This document shows positions 14,530-22,897 of a DNA stretch of 37,669 bases, piece after piece (position 1 is the first letter of the stretch; each line of letters starts with the position of its first letter). The notes under the pieces were generated by a model. That model had not been told where the DNA came from and made no database searches. It saw only the letters and a program-made list of their open reading frames with translations. The translations under genes and the position numbers were made by a program. The DNA comes from an uncultured Clostridium sp. (GTDB lineage: Bacteria; Bacillota; Clostridia; Clostridiales; Clostridiaceae): the NCBI GenBank assembly GCA_902785295.1, contig CACZYK010000048.1:1-37669 (forward strand), in the 5' to 3' direction.

Positions 14530-15462
14530 ATGGCAGTAGAAAATAAGAAGAATACACAGATTGCAATACCTTATTTATTACCAGCAGCTATTGCAATATT
14601 TATATTTACAGTATTACCAATATTATATACTATATTCATCTCATTTACAGACTATTGTGGTGATAACAGATTAAATGGTACTTGGAAATTCATAGGAATA
14701 GATAATTTCTTACAAATATTTAATGGTAAATTTTCAGCATCATTATTCCCAGTATTTTTATGGACAGTAGTGTTTGCATTCTTATCAACTGCAGGTTCAT
14801 TCTTAGTTGGACTTATAGCAGCATTACTTTTAAACAATGAAAATGTTAAAGAAAGAGCAATTTATAAAGCTATTTTAATATTACCATGGGCACTTCCAGT
14901 AACAGTTGCTATACTTTCTTGGAAAGGTTTATTACATGGTTCAGAAGGTGCTATAAATAATATATTAGTTTCATTAGGAATAATGTCAGATAGTAATAGA
15001 ATTCTATGGTTAGAAGATCCTTTCTTTGCAAGAATGTGGTTAATATTAGTTAACATATGGCTTGGATTCCCTTACATGATGAATATTTGTCTTGGAGCTT
15101 TAGCATCAATTCCTAAAGATTATTATGAAGCAGCTGATGTTGATGGAGCTAACAAATTAATTCAATTTGTAAAGATTACATTACCATCATTAGCAAACAC
15201 AGCTTATCCATTATTAATATCATCATTCTCATTCAACTTTAATAACTTCGGTTCAGCATACTTGATTACAAATGGTAATCCAGCTGGAGAAAGCGTTTAC
15301 GCAGGTAAAACAGATATCTTGGCTTCAGTTATATATAAATTCGCTGTTAAAAAGGAATTATATGCAACAGGAGCAGCACTAGGAATCATAGTATTCGTAA
15401 TACTTGCAGCAATATCTTATGCACAAATGAAGTTATCTGGACAATTTGAGGAGGTAAAGTAA
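14530..15462 (+). CDS. malF: Maltodextrin ABC transporter permease MalF
   Basis: The ATG at 14530 is chosen over the in-frame ATG at 14494 because the SD aaagggga (14511-14518) falls between them at the right distance from the second. 310 aa, six TM segments expected: the first is around IPYLLPAAIAIFIFTVLPIL. The permease EAA loop is visible as YYEAADVDGANKLIQFVKI, followed by TLPSLANTAYPLL, the site that contacts the ATPase. It forms the membrane channel together with MalG, whose gene follows at once. It lacks the large periplasmic loop of E. coli MalF, as is usual in Gram-positive bacteria. Confidence 0.9.
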   Translation: MAVENKKNTQIAIPYLLPAAIAIFIFTVLPILYTIFISFTDYCGDNRLNGTWKFIGIDNFLQIFNGKFSASLFPVFLWTVVFAFLSTAGSFLVGLIAALLLNNENVKERAIYKAILILPWALPVTVAILSWKGLLHGSEGAINNILVSLGIMSDSNRILWLEDPFFARMWLILVNIWLGFPYMMNICLGALASIPKDYYEAADVDGANKLIQFVKITLPSLANTAYPLLISSFSFNFNNFGSAYLITNGNPAGESVYAGKTDILASVIYKFAVKKELYATGAALGIIVFVILAAISYAQMKLSGQFEEVK

Positions 15463-15463
15463 T

Positions 15464-16269
15464 ATGCAGATGTCTAAAAATAATGATATAAAATATGAAC
15501 CATATGTAGATAGATTAACACCAGCACAAAAAACAAGTGCTTGGTTATGCAGAATTGGCTTATGGATACTAATCTTAATTGTATTATTCCCAATATTACT
15601 TGTATTTACTACTTCAGTTATAAAGGGTAATTCATTTACTACAAGTCTTTTCCCAAAGACATTTACTTTAGATAACTATAAGATGGTTCTTACAGAAATG
15701 GGATTTACAACTTGGTTATGGAATTCACTTAAGGTTTGTACAACAATAGCAGTAGTTCAATTGTTATTAACAATTCCAGCAGGTTTTGCATTTTCTAAGA
15801 TAAGATTTAAGGGAAGAAGTAAAGGATTAATGTTCTTATTAATACTTCAAATGTTCCCAACTTCAATGGCTTTACCAGCTATGTTAAGTATAGTTTATAA
15901 ATTTAATGGTATGGATAGTTTAATATGGCTTGTATTAATTCAATGTGGTGGTAGTGCATATAATGTATGGCTTATGAAAGGTAATATGGATGGTATCCCA
16001 GATGACTTAGTAGAAGCAGCTTACGTTGATGGAGCAACTACTTTCCAAACATTCGTTCAAATAATTTTACCATTAATTAAGAACATGTTACTTGTAATAT
16101 TCTTATTTGCATTCATAAATGCATATAGTGAAATTATTTATACAACAGCAATCATTAAAGACCAAGCAAAATGGACGCTATCTTAGCATCATTACCAATA
16201 GTTATTATATTCATGTCATTACAAAAATTCATAGCTAGTGGATTAACAGCTGGTTCAGTAAAGGGTTAA
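15464..16269 (+). pseudogene. malG: malG permease gene, broken by an internal deletion with frameshift
   Basis: Frame one (15464-16186, 240 aa) is a normal MalG start and core: TM segments, and the EAA loop VEAAYVDGATTFQTFVQI. It ends abruptly after [11 protein letters not shown] at a TAG. The missing C-terminus, [18 protein letters not shown] and on to the family-typical ending LTAGSVKG, reads in another frame from 16171 to the TAA at 16267-16269. Against MalG of E. coli (from memory), about 20-23 residues between KWT and AILASLPI are absent, so some 60-70 bases were lost with a frame change. The junction lies in atggac, a plausible short repeat for slippage. A one-base sequencing error cannot explain the missing residues. 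Import through MalEFG is probably impaired. SD gaggaggt precedes the ATG, one base after the malF stop. Confidence 0.8.
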
Positions 16270-16325
16270 TAGTTAATACTTAAAATCTCATTTGATAAAT
16301 ATTAGCACATTATAAGTAAAAATAT

Positions 16326-16352
16326 AAAAATTCCTATTTAATAGGAATTTTT
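16326..16352 (+). terminator. Terminator of malEFG
   Basis: aaaaattcctat pairs perfectly with ataggaattttt around a 3-base loop. The flanking A and T runs make it able to work in both directions. Confidence 0.8.
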
Positions 16353-16367
16353 ATATGATATGTTTAT

Positions 16368-16379
16368 GGGAACGGTACC
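16368..16379. promoter_or_regulatory. LacI-family operator upstream of the regulator gene
   Basis: GGGAACGGTACC shares the dyad GGnAnC-GnTnCC with the site at 13029-13040 before malE. It lies 42 bases before the start codon of the LacI-type gene, consistent with autoregulation. No good promoter was found directly around it. Confidence 0.65.
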
Positions 16380-16420
16380 AAGGGTGTTTTAAAAAGGGAT
16401 GCTTTTAGGAGGCTTAATAA

Positions 16421-17473
16421 ATGAATATTAAGGACGTTGCAAGGTTAGCTGGAGTTGGTGTTAGTACAGTATCTAGGGTAATTAATAATCATCCTGATGT
16501 TAAGGAAAGCACTAGGGAAAAGGTTAACAGGATAATTAAAGAAAGCAATTATATCCCTAATAATAGTGCCAGAATTTTAAAACAAAATAATTCTATGAAT
16601 ATAGGAGTATTAGTAAAAGGTGTATTTAATCCATTTTTCTCTGAAATGTTAAATGTTATAGGTAATATCATAGATGCTTCAAAGTATACTATGATATTAC
16701 AACAAAATGATTATACCTTTAATGATGATTTTGATACATTAAGGTCATTTATAAAGGAAAAAAGACTTCAAGGGGTAATATGTCTTGGAGGTAACTTTGA
16801 AAATGTTACACCAGAGGAAATGGAAGCTTTAGATGTGCCAGTAATATTAACTTCTGTTAATACTACAGTTGCTAAAGGAAAGGGGCTTTATTCAACAGTA
16901 GGTATAGATAATGAAGAAGCGGCATATAAAGCTACAAAGTATTTAATAAGCTTAGGTCATAGAGATATAGCGGTAATGATTGGTGAAGGGAATGACTTAG
17001 GAATGAGTTATTCAAGATTGAAGGGGTATAAAAAGGCTATAGATAAAGCTGGAATACAGTTTGATACACAAAAGCTTCTTGTTGGAGGATATTCATCAAG
17101 AATAGCATATGAAATGATGAAAAAATACTTAAGGGAAAAGAGAAATTCTATATCAGCAATATTTGTAACAGCAGATACAATGGCTATAGGAGTAGCAAAA
17201 GCTATTGTGGATTCAGGATTAATAATTGGAAAAGACATTTCGCTAGTTGGTTTTGATGGGTTAGATATAAGTGAATATTATAATCCTGGAATTACTACTA
17301 TAAGACAACCTAAAAAAGCTATTGCTGAAGAAAGTGTAAATCTATTGTTAGATATTTTGAGTAAAAAGGGGGCTCATAAAAATCTAATATTGGAAACAGA
17401 ACTTGTAAAAAGAGAATCTACTGTTGAGCATAAGGTCTTAACAGATTTAACTTATGACAAAAATATAATTTAG
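16421..17473 (+). CDS. LacI-family repressor, probable maltodextrin regulator (MalR-like)
   Basis: 350 aa. The N-terminal LacI HTH and hinge are clear: MNIKDVARLAGVGVSTVSRV, INNHPDVKESTREKV and the hinge region ARILKQ. The remainder is a periplasmic-binding-protein-like effector domain with GLYSTVGIDNEEAAYKATKY, FVTADTMAIGVAKAI and SLVGFDGLDISEYYNPGITT, where the sugar should bind. SD aggagg precedes the ATG. It sits between malEFG and malQ, and both matching operators in this window lie before malE and before this gene, so it most likely represses malEFG and itself, with release by a maltodextrin-derived ligand. Which sugar is not visible from sequence. Confidence 0.88.
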   Translation: MNIKDVARLAGVGVSTVSRVINNHPDVKESTREKVNRIIKESNYIPNNSARILKQNNSMNIGVLVKGVFNPFFSEMLNVIGNIIDASKYTMILQQNDYTFNDDFDTLRSFIKEKRLQGVICLGGNFENVTPEEMEALDVPVILTSVNTTVAKGKGLYSTVGIDNEEAAYKATKYLISLGHRDIAVMIGEGNDLGMSYSRLKGYKKAIDKAGIQFDTQKLLVGGYSSRIAYEMMKKYLREKRNSISAIFVTADTMAIGVAKAIVDSGLIIGKDISLVGFDGLDISEYYNPGITTIRQPKKAIAEESVNLLLDILSKKGAHKNLILETELVKRESTVEHKVLTDLTYDKNII

Positions 17474-17487
17474 TTAGGAGGAGAATA

Positions 17488-18984
17488 ATGAGCAGAGGAG
17501 CAGGAATTTTAATGCACATAGCTTCATTACCTGGTGAGTATGGTATAGGGACATTAGGAAAAGAAGCATTTAAGTTTGCAGAGTTTTTGGAAACAGCTGG
17601 TTTAAAGTATTGGCAAATATTGCCTCTAGGACACACTAGTTATGGTGATTCACCATATCAATGTTTTTCAGCTTTTGCAGGAAATCCATACTTTATCGAC
17701 TATGATATATTAAGAGAAGAGGGAATTTTAAGAGAAGAGGATTATAAAAATGAAAATTATGGTGATAATCCAGAAAAAATAGACTATGGAGTAATTTTTG
17801 AGTCTAAAAATAAGGTCTTAAAAAGAGCTTATGAAAATTTCAAAAAGGGTAATTTGAAAGAGTTAGCTCAAAAGGTAGAAAAATTTAAAGAAGAAAATAG
17901 TTTTTGGTTAGAGGATTATTCATTATACATGGCCTTAAAAAATCATTTTAATTTAGTTTCATGGGAAAAATGGCCAGATGATATTAAAAAGAGAGAACCA
18001 GAAGCAATTAAAAAATATAAAGAATCATTAAAAGATGAGATAGAATTTTGGTCATTTGTTCAATATTTATTTTTTGAACAATGGACTGCATTAAAAGATT
18101 ATACAAATTCTTTAGGAATTGAAATAATAGGGGATATTCCTATATATGTAGCAGAAGATAGTGTTGATGCTTGGAGTGCCCCAGAAAACTTTAAAATGGA
18201 TTTAAAGGAAATGAAACCATTATTTGTAGCAGGTTGTCCTCCAGATATGTTCTCTGAAACAGGACAATTATGGGGAAATCCTATTTATGATTGGGATGCT
18301 ATGAAGAAAAATAATTATAAATGGTGGATTTCAAGAATAAGAGAAAGCTTAAAATTATATGATATAGTTAGAATAGACCATTTTAGAGGCTTTGAATCTT
18401 ACTGGCAAATTCCTTATGGTGAGCCAACAGCAGTTAATGGAAAATGGGTTAAGGGACCTGGAATGTCATTATTTAATGCTATTAAAAAGGAACTTGGAGA
18501 AATTAATGTCATAGCAGAAGACCTTGGTTTCTTAACAGATGAGGTTAAAGAGTTCTTAGCTGAAACTGGATATCCTGGAATGAAGATATTAGAATTTGCT
18601 TTTGGTGGTGGAGATAGTGAATATTTACCACACAATTATATTAAAAATTGCATAGCTTATACAGGAACTCATGATAATGATACTTTCTTAGGATGGTTTG
18701 AGAAAACTGGAAGTAAGAAAGAGGTAAGAAATGCAATAAAATATTTAGGCTTAAATGAAGAAGAAGGCTATAATTGGGGATTTATTAGAGGTATTTGGAG
18801 CAGTGTTGCAGATACAGCTGTAGCTCCAATGCAAGATTTCTTAAACTTAGGAAATGAAGCAAGAGTTAATTTACCATCTACACTAGGTACAAACTGGCAA
18901 TGGAGAGCAAAAAAAGAAGATATTAATGAAAATCTTGCAAATAAGATATATAAATTTACTAAATTATATGGAAGATGTGAATAA
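17488..18984 (+). CDS. malQ: 4-alpha-glucanotransferase (amylomaltase, GH77)
   Basis: 498 aa, full length for a bacterial GH77 enzyme. It transfers alpha-1,4-glucan segments between maltodextrins in the cytoplasm. Motifs: ILMHIASLPGEYGIGTLG at the N-terminus, GDIPIYVAEDSVDAW, RIDHFRGFESYW with the Asp nucleophile, VIAEDLGFL with the Glu acid/base, and YTGTHDNDTFLGWF with the stabilising Asp. The SD aggagg follows the LacI-type gene by 14 bases, so both are probably on one transcript and malQ falls under the same repressor. A glycogen/maltodextrin phosphorylase gene often lies next, but here the unit ends in a terminator. Confidence 0.95.
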   Translation: MSRGAGILMHIASLPGEYGIGTLGKEAFKFAEFLETAGLKYWQILPLGHTSYGDSPYQCFSAFAGNPYFIDYDILREEGILREEDYKNENYGDNPEKIDYGVIFESKNKVLKRAYENFKKGNLKELAQKVEKFKEENSFWLEDYSLYMALKNHFNLVSWEKWPDDIKKREPEAIKKYKESLKDEIEFWSFVQYLFFEQWTALKDYTNSLGIEIIGDIPIYVAEDSVDAWSAPENFKMDLKEMKPLFVAGCPPDMFSETGQLWGNPIYDWDAMKKNNYKWWISRIRESLKLYDIVRIDHFRGFESYWQIPYGEPTAVNGKWVKGPGMSLFNAIKKELGEINVIAEDLGFLTDEVKEFLAETGYPGMKILEFAFGGGDSEYLPHNYIKNCIAYTGTHDNDTFLGWFEKTGSKKEVRNAIKYLGLNEEEGYNWGFIRGIWSSVADTAVAPMQDFLNLGNEARVNLPSTLGTNWQWRAKKEDINENLANKIYKFTKLYGRCE

Positions 18985-19011
18985 TATATTTTTTTATATA
19001 AGGTAGTAATT

Positions 19012-19058
19012 AAAAAGGACTGCTATACAGTAAGAAAATTATTGTATGCAGTCTTTTT
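19012..19058 (+). terminator. Terminator after malQ
   Basis: aaaaaggactgctatacagtaa pairs with ttattgtatgcagtctttttg in a long stem with one bulge and a G-U pair, then a T-run. It ends the regulator-malQ transcript. Confidence 0.75.
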
Positions 19059-19080
19059 GTTTTGTAAAATTATAAAAAAT

Positions 19081-19251
19081 TTATTGTAAAATACATTCTA
19101 ATTGGTCTAATTGTTCTAAGCTAGTTTTTAATTTGCTATTTAAGTTTTTTACTTCAGCATCAAGAGTTAGTAACAAAACCTCTTCAGTTTCACAAAGACA
19201 GCCAGAATTACAAAGACTTTGTGCTAAAAAAAATTTATGATGTAAAATCAT
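19081..19251 (-). CDS. Possible small 56-aa protein, unknown function
   Basis: A 57-codon minus-strand frame from ATG at 19251 to TAA at 19083-19081, in the otherwise empty space between malQ and the FMN riboswitch. It starts MILHHKFFLAQSLCNSGC, and the second half is an amphipathic Leu/Lys/Glu helix (LDAEVKNLNSKLKTSLEQL). The heptad-like leucine spacing and protein-like codon use argue for coding, and the coiled-coil end invites comparison with small sporulation regulators, though I see no Spo0E signature. Against it: no good SD before the ATG, and a length that can occur by chance. It may also be a remnant. Confidence 0.35.
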   Translation of the reverse strand: MILHHKFFLAQSLCNSGCLCETEEVLLLTLDAEVKNLNSKLKTSLEQLDQLECILQ

Positions 19252-19302
19252 ATAGTTTATAATATGAAGGAAATACTTAAGAAGTTAAAGAAATTTTTTC
19301 CA

Positions 19303-19331
19303 TTGACATATTAACAATTAGGGTATATCAT
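19303..19331 (+). promoter_or_regulatory. Promoter of the FMN-riboswitch transcript
   Basis: A perfect TTGACA (19303-19308), 17 bases, TATCAT (19326-19331). The transcript would begin about 10 bases before the riboswitch. Confidence 0.75.
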
Positions 19332-19348
19332 AAATTTAGAATTTAATA

Positions 19349-19460
19349 AATCTTCGGGGCAGGGTGAAATTCCCTATCGGTGGTTATAGCCCACGAGCTA
19401 ATTTAGCATGATTTGGTGAAATTCCAAAGCCGACAGTATAGTCTGGATGAAAGAAGAAAA
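19349..19460 (+). promoter_or_regulatory. FMN riboswitch (RFN element)
   Basis: The conserved RFN blocks are present in order: atcttcggggcagggtgaaa, then ttccctatcggtggt, a variable arm with agcccacgagc, a second ggtgaaattcc, and aagccgacagtatagtctgg followed by atgaaagaaga. FMN binding folds this RNA and, in Gram-positive bacteria, usually terminates transcription of the downstream rib genes. The first terminator follows about 45 bases later at 19503. The bases between (AT-rich, ttataagtctatatttattta) would hold the anti-terminator. Confidence 0.95.
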
Positions 19461-19502
19461 AAAATATATATAGTTATAAGTCTATATTTATTTAGTATAT
19501 TT

Positions 19503-19536
19503 GCTCTGAAATACTTTTATTTCAGAGCTTTTTTAA
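19503..19536 (+). terminator. Riboswitch-controlled terminator
   Basis: gctctgaaat pairs perfectly with atttcagagc around a 6-base loop, followed by a T-run. It is placed as the expression platform of the FMN riboswitch. Confidence 0.85.
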
Positions 19537-19581
19537 TAAATTATGTAGTTTTATAATTAAATATTTTGATAAGTATTTATG

Positions 19582-19613
19582 CCCTGAGCTTCTAAAGTTC
19601 AGGGATTTTTTTT
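19582..19613 (+). terminator. Second terminator before ribD
   Basis: ccctgagctt pairs with aagttcaggg (one G-U) around a 3-base loop, then a run of nine T. It is separate from the riboswitch terminator 50 bases before. A double terminator here makes escape from the riboswitch transcript less likely. Confidence 0.8.
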
Positions 19614-19621
19614 ATTCTTTT

Positions 19622-19649
19622 TTGTCAAATGTCACAATAAAATTATACT
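19622..19649 (+). promoter_or_regulatory. Candidate second promoter directly before ribD
   Basis: TTGTCA (19622-19627), 16 bases, TATACT (19644-19649), just after the second terminator and about 80 bases before the ribD ATG. If active, it would let ribDEBAH be transcribed without passing the FMN riboswitch. Confidence 0.5.
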
Positions 19650-19728
19650 ATCAGGAAATTATCTTAATTGAATAATTGTGGATAACTTATAAATATACAT
19701 ATTTAATTAGTAATAAAAGGGGCGATAT

Positions 19729-20841
19729 ATGTTGAAAGAAGAATATATGGCATTAGCCTTAGAACTTGCAAAGAAAGGAATGGGAAGAGTTCATCCTAAT
19801 CCTATGGTTGGAGCTATTATTGTTAAAGATGGCAAAATATTAGGGCAAGGCTATCATCAAAAATGTGGAGAAGGTCATGCAGAAGTAAATGCTTTTAAAG
19901 ATGCAGAGCAAAGAAATGAAAATGTAGAGGGAGCAGAAATGTATGTTACCTTAGAGCCTTGTTCACACTTTGGAAAAACTCCACCTTGTGCAGATAAAAT
20001 TATAGAAAAGAAAATTTCTAAAGTATTTATTGGAACATTAGACCCTAATCCATTAGTTGCAGGAAGAGGAGTAAAAAAACTTGAAGATGCAGGAATTGAA
20101 GTTGAGTATGGAATATTAGAAAGTGAATGTTATAAGCTTAATGAAGTTTTTATGAAGTACATAGTAGAAAAAGTTCCTTTTGTTGTTATGAAAACAGGAA
20201 TGTCACTAGATGGGAAAATTGCTACTTATTCTGGAGAATCTAAATGGATTACTGGAGAAAAATCTAGAGAGGATGTTCATAAGCTTAGAAATGAACTTAC
20301 AGGAATAATGGTTGGAATAAATACTGTTTTAAAGGATAATCCTGAACTTACTTGTAGAATTGAGGGAGGAAGAAATCCTATAAGAATAGTTGTAGATAGC
20401 AATTTAAGAATTCCTATGGATTGTAAGATTGTAAATACAGCAAAAGAAGTTGAAACTATTGTTGCAACAACTGATAAATCTAACTTAGAGAAGAAAAAGA
20501 ACCTTGAAAGTAAAGGTGTTAAGGTTATAGTAGTTCAATCAAAAAATGAAAAGGTTGATTTAAAAGAGTTAATGATAATTCTTGGAAGTTTAAAAATAGA
20601 CAGCATACTTCTTGAGGGAGGAGGAACATTAAACTTTTCTGCCTTAGAAGAAAAAATAGTAGATAAAGTTAAGATTTATATTGCTCCTAAGATAATAGGG
20701 GGAGAAGCTTCTAAAACTCCAATTGAAGGAACAGGAATTAAAAATTTAAAAGAGGCATTTAAAATAAATAATTTGGCAGTTTCTAAAATAGGAGAAGATA
20801 TCTTAATTGAAGGATATGTAGAAAAAGGAGATGAAGCCTAG
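19729..20841 (+). CDS. ribD: Bifunctional diaminohydroxyphosphoribosylaminopyrimidine deaminase / reductase
   Basis: 370 aa, full length. It carries out the deamination and then the NADPH-dependent side-chain reduction of riboflavin synthesis. The N-terminal deaminase domain (1-145) has the zinc site HAEVNAF with the catalytic Glu and PCSHFGKTPPCADKI with the two Cys. The reductase domain (146-370) has KTGMSLDGKIATYSGESKWI and LLEGGGTLNFSAL. SD aaggggcga before the ATG. First gene of the rib operon behind the FMN riboswitch; its stop overlaps the GTG of ribE by one base. Confidence 0.96.
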   Translation: MLKEEYMALALELAKKGMGRVHPNPMVGAIIVKDGKILGQGYHQKCGEGHAEVNAFKDAEQRNENVEGAEMYVTLEPCSHFGKTPPCADKIIEKKISKVFIGTLDPNPLVAGRGVKKLEDAGIEVEYGILESECYKLNEVFMKYIVEKVPFVVMKTGMSLDGKIATYSGESKWITGEKSREDVHKLRNELTGIMVGINTVLKDNPELTCRIEGGRNPIRIVVDSNLRIPMDCKIVNTAKEVETIVATTDKSNLEKKKNLESKGVKVIVVQSKNEKVDLKELMIILGSLKIDSILLEGGGTLNFSALEEKIVDKVKIYIAPKIIGGEASKTPIEGTGIKNLKEAFKINNLAVSKIGEDILIEGYVEKGDEA

Positions 20842-21494
20842 TGTTTACAGGAATTATTGAAGAAGTTGGAGAGGTAAAATCATTAAAAATTGGTAGTGAA
20901 TCCTCAAAACTTACAATTAAGGCTCATAAGGTTTTAGAAAAAACATTGATAGGTGATAGCATAGCTACTAATGGGGTATGTCTTACAGTTACAAATATAA
21001 ATGGCAATACTTTTGAAGCTGATGTTATGGAAGAAACCTTTAGAAGAAGTAATTTAGGAAATCTTAAAGTTGGAAGTAAGGTAAATTTAGAGAGGGCATT
21101 AACACTAGAAAAAAGACTTGGTGGTCATATTGTGAGTGGACACATTGATGGTTGTGGAAAAGTTCTTTCATTAATAAAAGAAAAAAATGCAGTATGGGTT
21201 ACCATAGGTGCAGATAAAAAAATTCTTAAATATATCATAGAAAAAGGTTCAATAGCAATTGATGGGATAAGCCTTACAGTAGCTTATGTAGATGAAGAGG
21301 TATTTAAAGTTTCAATAATACCCCACACAGGAGAGGAAACTACCTTATTGACAAAAACGGTAGGAGAAAGTGTAAATCTTGAATGTGACATGATTGGAAA
21401 GTATGTTGAAAAACTTTTAGGTTTTAATAATAAAGAAGAAAAGAAAGAATCTAGCATAACAAAAGAATTTTTAAGAAAGAATGGATTTATGTAA
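20841..21494 (+). CDS. ribE: Riboflavin synthase alpha chain
   Basis: 217 aa, GTG start overlapping the last base of the ribD stop, so the two are translationally coupled. It joins two lumazine molecules to give riboflavin. The duplicated barrel is visible: MFTGIIEEVG and GDSIATNGVCLTV in the first half, LGGHIVSGHIDG at the junction, and GSIAIDGISLTVAY in the second. The C-terminus (NNKEEKKESSITKEFLRKNGFM) is the usual variable tail. The final step of the operon's pathway. Confidence 0.96.
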   Translation: MFTGIIEEVGEVKSLKIGSESSKLTIKAHKVLEKTLIGDSIATNGVCLTVTNINGNTFEADVMEETFRRSNLGNLKVGSKVNLERALTLEKRLGGHIVSGHIDGCGKVLSLIKEKNAVWVTIGADKKILKYIIEKGSIAIDGISLTVAYVDEEVFKVSIIPHTGEETTLLTKTVGESVNLECDMIGKYVEKLLGFNNKEEKKESSITKEFLRKNGFM

Positions 21495-21521
21495 AGATAA
21501 CAAGAAAGGAGTTTTTAGAAT

Positions 21522-22724
21522 ATGAACACTATTGAAGAAGCAATTGAAGACATAAGAAATGGAAAAATAGTTTTAGTAATTGACGATCCAGATAGAGAAA
21601 ATGAAGGGGATTGTATATGTGCTGCAGAGTTTGCTACTACTGCAAATATAAATTTTATGGCAACCTATGCAAAAGGATTAATATGTATGCCTATGAGTGA
21701 AGAATTAACTGAAAAGCTAGGATTAAACCAAATGGTTGAAAAAAACACAGATAATCATGAAACAGCTTTTACAGTATCAATAGACCATGTGGATACAACT
21801 ACTGGAATATCAGCTGCAGAGCGTTCTATAACTGCTATTAAGGCTGTTTGTGACAATGCAAAGCCGGAAGATTTTAGAAGACCAGGTCATATGTTTCCTT
21901 TAAAGGCTAAAAGAGGTGGAGTTTTAGAAAGAACAGGTCATACAGAAGCAACTGTGGATTTAGTAAAGCTTGCAGGATTAAAAGAATGTGGACTTTGTTG
22001 TGAAATAATGAGAGAAGATGGAGAAATGATGCGTACAACAGAGTTAAAGAAGTTTGCTAAGTTACATGATTTAAAAATCATAACAATAGCAGATTTAGTT
22101 GAATATAGAAAATCAAAAGAAGAGGCTTTAAATAAGGAAAAGTTAGTAGAGAAAGTTGTAGAAACAAAGCTTCCAACAAGATATGGAGAGTTTAGAATTT
22201 ATGGCTTCATTGATAAGAAAACAGGAGAACATCATGTAGCTTTGGTTAAGGGAGACATTTCTAAAGAAAAAAGTGTGTTAACAAGAGTACATTCAGAATG
22301 TTTAACAGGAGATGCCTTGGGTTCTAAAAGATGTGATTGTGGAGAACAATATGATGCAGCAATGAAGAAGATAGCAGAAAATGGTTCTGGGATTTTACTT
22401 TATATGAGACAAGAAGGAAGAGGAATAGGACTTATAAATAAGTTAAAAGCTTATAGTCTTCAAGATAAAGGCTTAGATACAGTAGAAGCAAACTTAAAAT
22501 TAGGATTTCCAGCAGATGCAAGAAAATATGATATAGCTGCTGCTATTTTAAAGGAATTAGGAGTAGAAAATATAGATATTATGACAAATAACCCAGATAA
22601 GATAGAGAAATTAAAATCTTTGGGGATAAATATATGTAATAGAGTGCCATTAAAAATGAAGGCAAACGAGATAGATGCATTTTATTTAAAAACTAAAAAA
22701 GAGAAAATGGCTCATATGCTATAA
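21522..22724 (+). CDS. ribBA: Bifunctional 3,4-dihydroxy-2-butanone-4-phosphate synthase / GTP cyclohydrolase II
   Basis: 400 aa. The N-terminal RibB half (1-205) makes the four-carbon unit from ribulose 5-phosphate and shows [12 protein letters not shown], the metal-binding acidic loop, and [20 protein letters not shown] with HTEATVDL. The C-terminal RibA half opens GTP: the zinc Cys set [28 protein letters not shown], and [11 protein letters not shown] aaggag precedes the ATG, 27 bases after ribE. Both halves keep their key residues, so both activities should be present. Confidence 0.96.
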   Translation: MNTIEEAIEDIRNGKIVLVIDDPDRENEGDCICAAEFATTANINFMATYAKGLICMPMSEELTEKLGLNQMVEKNTDNHETAFTVSIDHVDTTTGISAAERSITAIKAVCDNAKPEDFRRPGHMFPLKAKRGGVLERTGHTEATVDLVKLAGLKECGLCCEIMREDGEMMRTTELKKFAKLHDLKIITIADLVEYRKSKEEALNKEKLVEKVVETKLPTRYGEFRIYGFIDKKTGEHHVALVKGDISKEKSVLTRVHSECLTGDALGSKRCDCGEQYDAAMKKIAENGSGILLYMRQEGRGIGLINKLKAYSLQDKGLDTVEANLKLGFPADARKYDIAAAILKELGVENIDIMTNNPDKIEKLKSLGINICNRVPLKMKANEIDAFYLKTKKEKMAHML

Positions 22725-22739
22725 ACTTGGCTTGGTTCA

Positions 22740-22824
22740 AAAATATCAGTTTTCTTATGTTATTCGGTCGTTCCGTCGACAGGCTCCAAGTCACGCCCTC
22801 ATAAAATAAGAAAACTGATATTTT
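22740..22824. repeat. Hairpin element with GC-rich loop inserted between ribBA and ribH
   Basis: aaaatatcagttttctta (22740-22757) and its exact reverse complement (22807-22824) enclose a 49-base centre. The stem extends to about 24 bp with one mismatch (tta-t and ataa at 22758-22763/22801-22806). The remaining loop, 22764-22800 (tcggtcgttccgtcgacagg and on), is distinctly GC-rich in an AT-rich region and contains a small inner hairpin (gtcg, cgac). It separates ribH from ribBA without a T-run after it, so it is not a standard terminator. It looks like a MITE/REP-type element or a structured RNA; origin unknown. Confidence 0.75.
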
Positions 22825-22897
22825 AATTAACAAGATTAAGTTTATAAAGCATTAATAAATAAAAAATAAAGAATGAAAATAAAAGGAGATTTTAAAA

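Noticed and set aside
15464-16269. malG break as a simple homopolymer sequencing error.
   Set aside because: Restoring one base would join the frames but still leave about 20 family residues missing between KWT and AILASLPI, so a real deletion (or assembly collapse) is needed.
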